Positions 60,544 to 64,000 of a stretch of DNA of 64,000 bases are shown piece after piece. Origin of the DNA: Vulcanimicrobiota bacterium. Lineage in GTDB: Bacteria; Vulcanimicrobiota; Vulcanimicrobiia; Vulcanimicrobiales; Vulcanimicrobiaceae. Under the pieces are notes generated by a model that was not told the origin of the DNA, searched no databases, and saw only the letters and a list, made by a program, of their open reading frames with translations. The position numbers were made by a program, and so were the translations under genes. The DNA is taken from assembly GCA_013036095.1 (NCBI GenBank), contig JAAXCW010000007.1:99350-163349 (forward strand), given 5' to 3'. Numbering within the stretch: position 1 is the stretch's first letter; each line of letters opens with the position of its first letter.

Positions 60544-62025
60544 TTATCTTTGACCCGACCAGTCGTCCGCCTCGAGCGCTCGCTCGATGCGGTCTAATCC
60601 GTACTCTTTCCAACGTGCGTCCACTCGCGAGCGCGTGGTCTCGTCCATGATCATGTCGGGCGGCCACTCGCGCGTGTATCCTTCGCCTGCGCTTTTCCGA
60701 GTCGCGTCGATGCCGACTTTCATGCCGAGCGCGGGCGTGTACGATCCGTGATCCAAGTCGTCGACGGGTCCCGGCATCATGACGACGTCGTGCTGCGCGT
60801 CGAGGTTGTTGAGCACGAACCATGCGACCGTTCGCGGATCCTGAACGTCGACGTCTTCGTCCACGATAACGAGAACGCGCGTCAGCATCATCATGTGTCC
60901 CAGCCCCCAGAGCGCGTTCATCACTTTCTTGCCCTGGCCGGGATAGGCTTTGCGAATGGAGACGATCGCGAGATTCTGGAAGCCGCCCTCGACAGGCAGA
61001 TTCATGTCGACAATCTCGGGCACGACCATTTGCAGAAGCGGGAGAAAAATTCTTTCGGTCGCTTTTCCCAACCACGCGTCCTCCATCGGCGGTTTGCCGA
61101 CGACGGTCGCGGGATAGATCGGATTGCGCCGGTGCGTCATGCACCGCACGTGAAAGGTTGGATAGCGGTCAGCCAAACTGTAGACGCCGGTGTGATCGCC
61201 GAACGGACCTTCGACGCGCACGTCCGTGTTGTCGACGTATCCTTCGAGCACGAATTCGGCGTCGGCAGGAACTTTGAGATCGACGGTCTTGCATGCGACG
61301 AGCTTCACGGGCTTTCCGCGCAACAAACCGGCAAAAAGATATTCGTCCACAACGGGCGGAAGCGGTGCGGTCGCGGCGTAGGTCAGAACGGGATCCGAGC
61401 CGATCGCTACTGCGACGGGCACTCGGTCGCCCCACGCTTTTGCGTGCGCGCGGCCCTGTTTGTGACGCTGCCAGTGCATCGCGGTTTCATTGGGTCCGTA
61501 AACTTGCATGCGGTACATGCCGACGTTGAAGCGCCCGTTCTGCGGATCTTTCGTTACGACCAGCGGCAGGGTTATGAACGGGCCCGCGTCCATGGGCCAC
61601 GTCGTCAGGACGGGGAGTTTGGTGAGATCGGGTTTGTCGAGAACGACGTCCTGGCAGCTTCCCGATGACACCGTTTTCGGCAGCGCCGCGGCGAGCGGCG
61701 CGAGCGAAAGCAACTTCCCGATCTTTTCCATCGCGGATTGCGGCATAGACATGTCGAGAAGTTTGCGAATACGGTCGCCCGCTTCGTCGAGCGTGCCGGC
61801 CCCCAGCGCCAGCGCCATGCGGCGGCGCGACCCGAACTGGTTGGTCAGCACGGGAAATTGCGATCCACGGATGTTGGTGAAAAGAAGCGCGGGGCCGCCG
61901 CGCTTGACGACGCGGTTGGTGATCTCGCTTATCTCCAAATGTGGATCGACTTCTGCCTCGACGCGCTGGAGTTGACCGGCGCGATCCAACGCCGCGACGA
62001 AATCGCCGAGCGAATCGTAGGTCAT
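60544..62025 (-). CDS. UbiD-family decarboxylase (menaquinone/ubiquinone biosynthesis)
   Basis: A 493-residue prenylated-FMN decarboxylase. Conserved parts are GGPALLFTNIRGS, FNVGMYRMQVYGPNETAMHWQ, EFVLEGYVDNTDVRVEGPFGDHTGVY with the catalytic E-R-E set, and EDAWLGKATERIFLPL. It removes the carboxyl group after prenylation by the neighbouring UbiA-type enzyme (UbiD or MqnL). The pFMN-making UbiX is not in the window. ATG at 62025 overlaps the SDR stop by four bases. Confidence 0.94.
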   Translation of the reverse strand: MTYDSLGDFVAALDRAGQLQRVEAEVDPHLEISEITNRVVKRGGPALLFTNIRGSQFPVLTNQFGSRRRMALALGAGTLDEAGDRIRKLLDMSMPQSAMEKIGKLLSLAPLAAALPKTVSSGSCQDVVLDKPDLTKLPVLTTWPMDAGPFITLPLVVTKDPQNGRFNVGMYRMQVYGPNETAMHWQRHKQGRAHAKAWGDRVPVAVAIGSDPVLTYAATAPLPPVVDEYLFAGLLRGKPVKLVACKTVDLKVPADAEFVLEGYVDNTDVRVEGPFGDHTGVYSLADRYPTFHVRCMTHRRNPIYPATVVGKPPMEDAWLGKATERIFLPLLQMVVPEIVDMNLPVEGGFQNLAIVSIRKAYPGQGKKVMNALWGLGHMMMLTRVLVIVDEDVDVQDPRTVAWFVLNNLDAQHDVVMMPGPVDDLDHGSYTPALGMKVGIDATRKSAGEGYTREWPPDMIMDETTRSRVDARWKEYGLDRIERALEADDWSGQR

Positions 62026-62858
62026 TCCTCGAAACCCATGCGGCGCATCAGCGCGCGGTCGCGCACGTGCTCGGGAAGCGCGGTGAAGATCCGGCGCATC
62101 CAGCCCGCGGGCGATCCGACGGGATAACGCGCGCGCGGTTTTTTCGCCGTCAGTGCGTGAAGCACGACGCGCGCCACGACGATCGGATCGATTCCGCTGC
62201 GTTTCTGGCTTTCGCTCAGGCTCGCCAGCGCGTTAAGATGTTTTTCATAATAATCGCGGACTTGCGGAGCTCGCGCGATCAGCGAGTCTTTCTGGCCGCG
62301 CCCCTTGTTCCAGATCGGCGTGTCCACATTGCCCGGCTGAACGACGGAGACGCCGACTCCCGAGCCTCGCAGCTCCATGCGCAGCACGTCGGCGGCCGCT
62401 TCGAGCGCAAACTTCGACGAGCTGTAAGCTCCAACGAAGGCGGACGCGATCTGGCCCGAGACCGAACTGATGAAAACGATGCGCCCTTTGGAGTCGCGCA
62501 GCGCCGGCAGAAATGCTTGCGTCACGCCGATCGTTCCGAAAAAGTTCACTTCGAATTGACGGCGCAGTTCGTCGACCGGCAAAAACTCCAGCGGGCCCGG
62601 CACGGCGATGCCCGCGTTGTTGACCACGCCGCGCAACCTCTTGCCGCTTTGACGCACGACCTGCGCCGCCTCGCGAATCTGTTCGGTATCGGTGACGTCG
62701 AGCTGGAGGGGCACGACGCCCGGAATCGCGTCCAGCCGATGCGAATCGGCGGCGTTGCGGACGCCCGCGAAAACGGTGAACCCTTCGCTCGCGAGCAAGG
62801 CGCTGACGGCGTAGCCGATTCCGGTCGAAGCGCCGGTGACGAGAACTGCTTCTTTCAC
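62022..62858 (-). CDS. Short-chain dehydrogenase/reductase (SDR)
   Basis: A 278-residue classical SDR. The cofactor motif is VTGASTGIGYAVS, then VNNAGIAVPGPL, the catalytic Ser in VFISSVSGQ and YSSSK with Tyr and Lys, then QPGNVDTPIWNKG. The extended C terminus (from about 200) is typical of retinol-dehydrogenase-like SDRs. GTG at 62858 has AAGGAAG upstream. Substrate unknown; it heads the UbiD-UbiA-SBP gene string just after the pnp terminator. Confidence 0.92.
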   Translation of the reverse strand: MKEAVLVTGASTGIGYAVSALLASEGFTVFAGVRNAADSHRLDAIPGVVPLQLDVTDTEQIREAAQVVRQSGKRLRGVVNNAGIAVPGPLEFLPVDELRRQFEVNFFGTIGVTQAFLPALRDSKGRIVFISSVSGQIASAFVGAYSSSKFALEAAADVLRMELRGSGVGVSVVQPGNVDTPIWNKGRGQKDSLIARAPQVRDYYEKHLNALASLSESQKRSGIDPIVVARVVLHALTAKKPRARYPVGSPAGWMRRIFTALPEHVRDRALMRRMGFEE

Positions 62859-62881
62859 GGACTTCCTTATAATAGAAAGAT

Positions 62882-62905
62882 AAAGGCCCGCACTTGCGGG
62901 CCTTT
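62882..62905 (-). terminator. Rho-independent terminator of pnp
   Basis: A perfect ten-base stem, AAAGGCCCGC with GCGGGCCTTT around a four-base loop, lies five bases after the pnp stop. Read on the minus strand the stem is followed by a T-rich stretch (TTTATCTTTC). It separates pnp from the SDR operon. Confidence 0.88.
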
Positions 62906-62909
62906 GCTG

Positions 62910-64000
62910 CTACTCCCTGCGCCGCGGTCTGCGCGGGCGCCGGCTTCCGCCGCCGCCTCCGCCGAAGCCGCCTTCGCCGCCGCGTGCCGGCTCCGGTTCG
63001 AACGAACCGTTTCCGGAGACACCGGCCAGCGTAGCCTTGTGAGAGAGATTGAGACGGCCTTGGCCGTCTACCTCCATGACTTTGACCATGAGTTCATCGC
63101 CGACTTTGACGACATCTTCGACCTTGTTTATGCGCGTCGGCGCGAGCTGGCTTATGTGAACCAGGCCTTCTTTGCCCGGCAATATCTTGACGAACGCACC
63201 GATGGCGATGATGCGCGTCACCTCGCCCTTGTAGGTTTCGCCGACAACGATGTCTTTGGTGATCGCCTCGACTTGCGCGCGAGCTTTCTCAGCCGACTCG
63301 CCATCGAGCGCAGTGATGTACACCTTGCCGTCGTCCTCGATGTCCATCTTCTCGATGCCGGTCTCCTCGATGATCTTGTTGATGATCTTTCCGCCCGGGC
63401 CGATGACGTCTTTGATCTTGGCCGGATTGATCTGCACGACAATCATGCGCGGCGCGTACTTGGAAAGTTCAGCGCGCGGTTCGGCGATCGTTTCGGCAAG
63501 CTTGTCGATGATGAACAAGCGCGATTTCTTGGCCTCGGCCATCGCTTCGCGCATGATCTGCACCGTGACGCCCTGGACCTTGATGTCCATCTGAATTGCG
63601 GTGATGCCCTTTTTGGTGCCCGCGACTTTGAAGTCCATCTCGCCGAGTGCGTCTTCCATTCCCTGGATGTCGGTGAGAATCGTGTACTTGTCGCCTTTGA
63701 GGATCAAGCCCATTGCGACGCCGGCGACGTGCTCGCGAATCGGCACGCCCGCATCCATGAGCGCGAGCGAGCTTCCGCAGACGGACGCCATCGACGAGGA
63801 TCCGTTGGATTCGAGGACTTCGCTGATCAGGCGAAGCGTGTAAGGGAAGTCTTCTTTTAAAGGCAGCACGGGCACGAGCGCGCGTTCCGCGAGATGGCCG
63901 TGGCCGATTTCGCGGCGGCCCGGTCCGCGCATCGGACGAGTCTCGCCGACCGAGAAGGGCGGGAAATTATAGAAGTGCATGTAGCGCTTCTGCGATCCGA
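62910..64000 (-). CDS. pnp: Polyribonucleotide nucleotidyltransferase (PNPase), 3' part
   Basis: Only the C-terminal part (about 363 residues) is in the window; the gene starts beyond 64000. It begins in [17 protein letters not shown] of the second RNase PH domain, with [10 protein letters not shown] and [15 protein letters not shown], followed by the KH domain with [18 protein letters not shown] and the S1 domain with [29 protein letters not shown]. The tail is Gly- and Arg-rich ([16 protein letters not shown]). It degrades RNA 3' to 5' with phosphate, and is part of the degradosome in many bacteria. The polar tail may bind RNA. Confidence 0.98.
   Translation of the reverse strand, partial: GSQKRYMHFYNFPPFSVGETRPMRGPGRREIGHGHLAERALVPVLPLKEDFPYTLRLISEVLESNGSSSMASVCGSSLALMDAGVPIREHVAGVAMGLILKGDKYTILTDIQGMEDALGEMDFKVAGTKKGITAIQMDIKVQGVTVQIMREAMAEAKKSRLFIIDKLAETIAEPRAELSKYAPRMIVVQINPAKIKDVIGPGGKIINKIIEETGIEKMDIEDDGKVYITALDGESAEKARAQVEAITKDIVVGETYKGEVTRIIAIGAFVKILPGKEGLVHISQLAPTRINKVEDVVKVGDELMVKVMEVDGQGRLNLSHKATLAGVSGNGSFEPEPARGGEGGFGGGGGGSRRPRRPRRRE

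Overview
The window is 64 kb of dense, moderately high-GC bacterial chromosome with overlapping genes, many GTG/TTG starts and almost no spacer DNA. I see no phage, plasmid, transposase or CRISPR genes. Two signals point to a diderm member of the Terrabacteria. One is a Firmicutes-like gene order (rpiB-glyA-upp-comEB-wecA-wecB-atpI-ATP synthase) together with an RsbV/RsbW/SigB stress module. The other is the presence of outer-membrane or LPS-type genes (two OstA/LptA-like proteins, heptosyltransferase-type GT9 enzymes, a DUF5916 beta-barrel protein). Candidatus Eremiobacterota (WPS-2/Vulcanimicrobiota) is my best guess, but this is inference and not shown by any single marker.

Layout. 1-3277: four alternating GT9/GT2 glycosyltransferases for a surface glycan, running into aspS (3274-5025). 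5207-11650, minus strand: a tightly coupled run of an M91-type zinc protease, a small acidic protein, a DgcA-like enolase-superfamily epimerase, a DgcN-like DUF1611 protein, a peptide-binding lipoprotein, a C39-like protease, TrmL and a family 5 uracil-DNA glycosylase; it looks like a D-amino-acid or cell-wall-peptide scavenging operon with housekeeping genes at its tail. 11707-11888: a probable 6S RNA, antisense to the end of a TIM-barrel isomerase gene. 12604-25288: rpiB, glyA, upp, comEB, wecA, wecB and a full F-type ATP synthase operon with two b-type subunits and a large structured spacer between atpG and atpD. 25310-31312: murA, mreB, TsaC/Sua5, two OstA-like proteins and rarA.

31313-35584: a 302-bp spacer with an inverted-repeat element, then cysteine desulfurase, two small envelope proteins, RsbV, RsbW and SigB, and a convergent HTH protein with two ClpX-type zinc fingers. 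35681-43639: alaS, a secreted protein, two polytopic membrane proteins and a YyaL-like DUF255 protein. 43724-47694: small membrane proteins and an NHEJ set (PE-ligase, polymerase, Ku). 47698-51858: MFS exporter, HtrA-like protease, tRNA-Leu(CAG), ECF sigma factor with a membrane partner, GNAT acetyltransferase. 52053-55760: divergent DUF5916 outer-membrane protein and ToxR-like/TPR regulator.

55859-58535: a GntR(YtrA)-ABC transporter operon with a clear promoter, a palindromic operator over the transcription start, and unlisted small ORFs at both ends; this is one of the better candidates for something undescribed. 58532-62858, minus strand: SDR-UbiD-UbiA (quinone biosynthesis) plus a LivJ-type binding protein. 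62910-64000: the 3' part of pnp, closed by a clean terminator. A short repeat with arms CCCTTCGAC and CTCAGG occurs twice: inside the atpD reading frame and inside the inverted-repeat element at 31331-31469.
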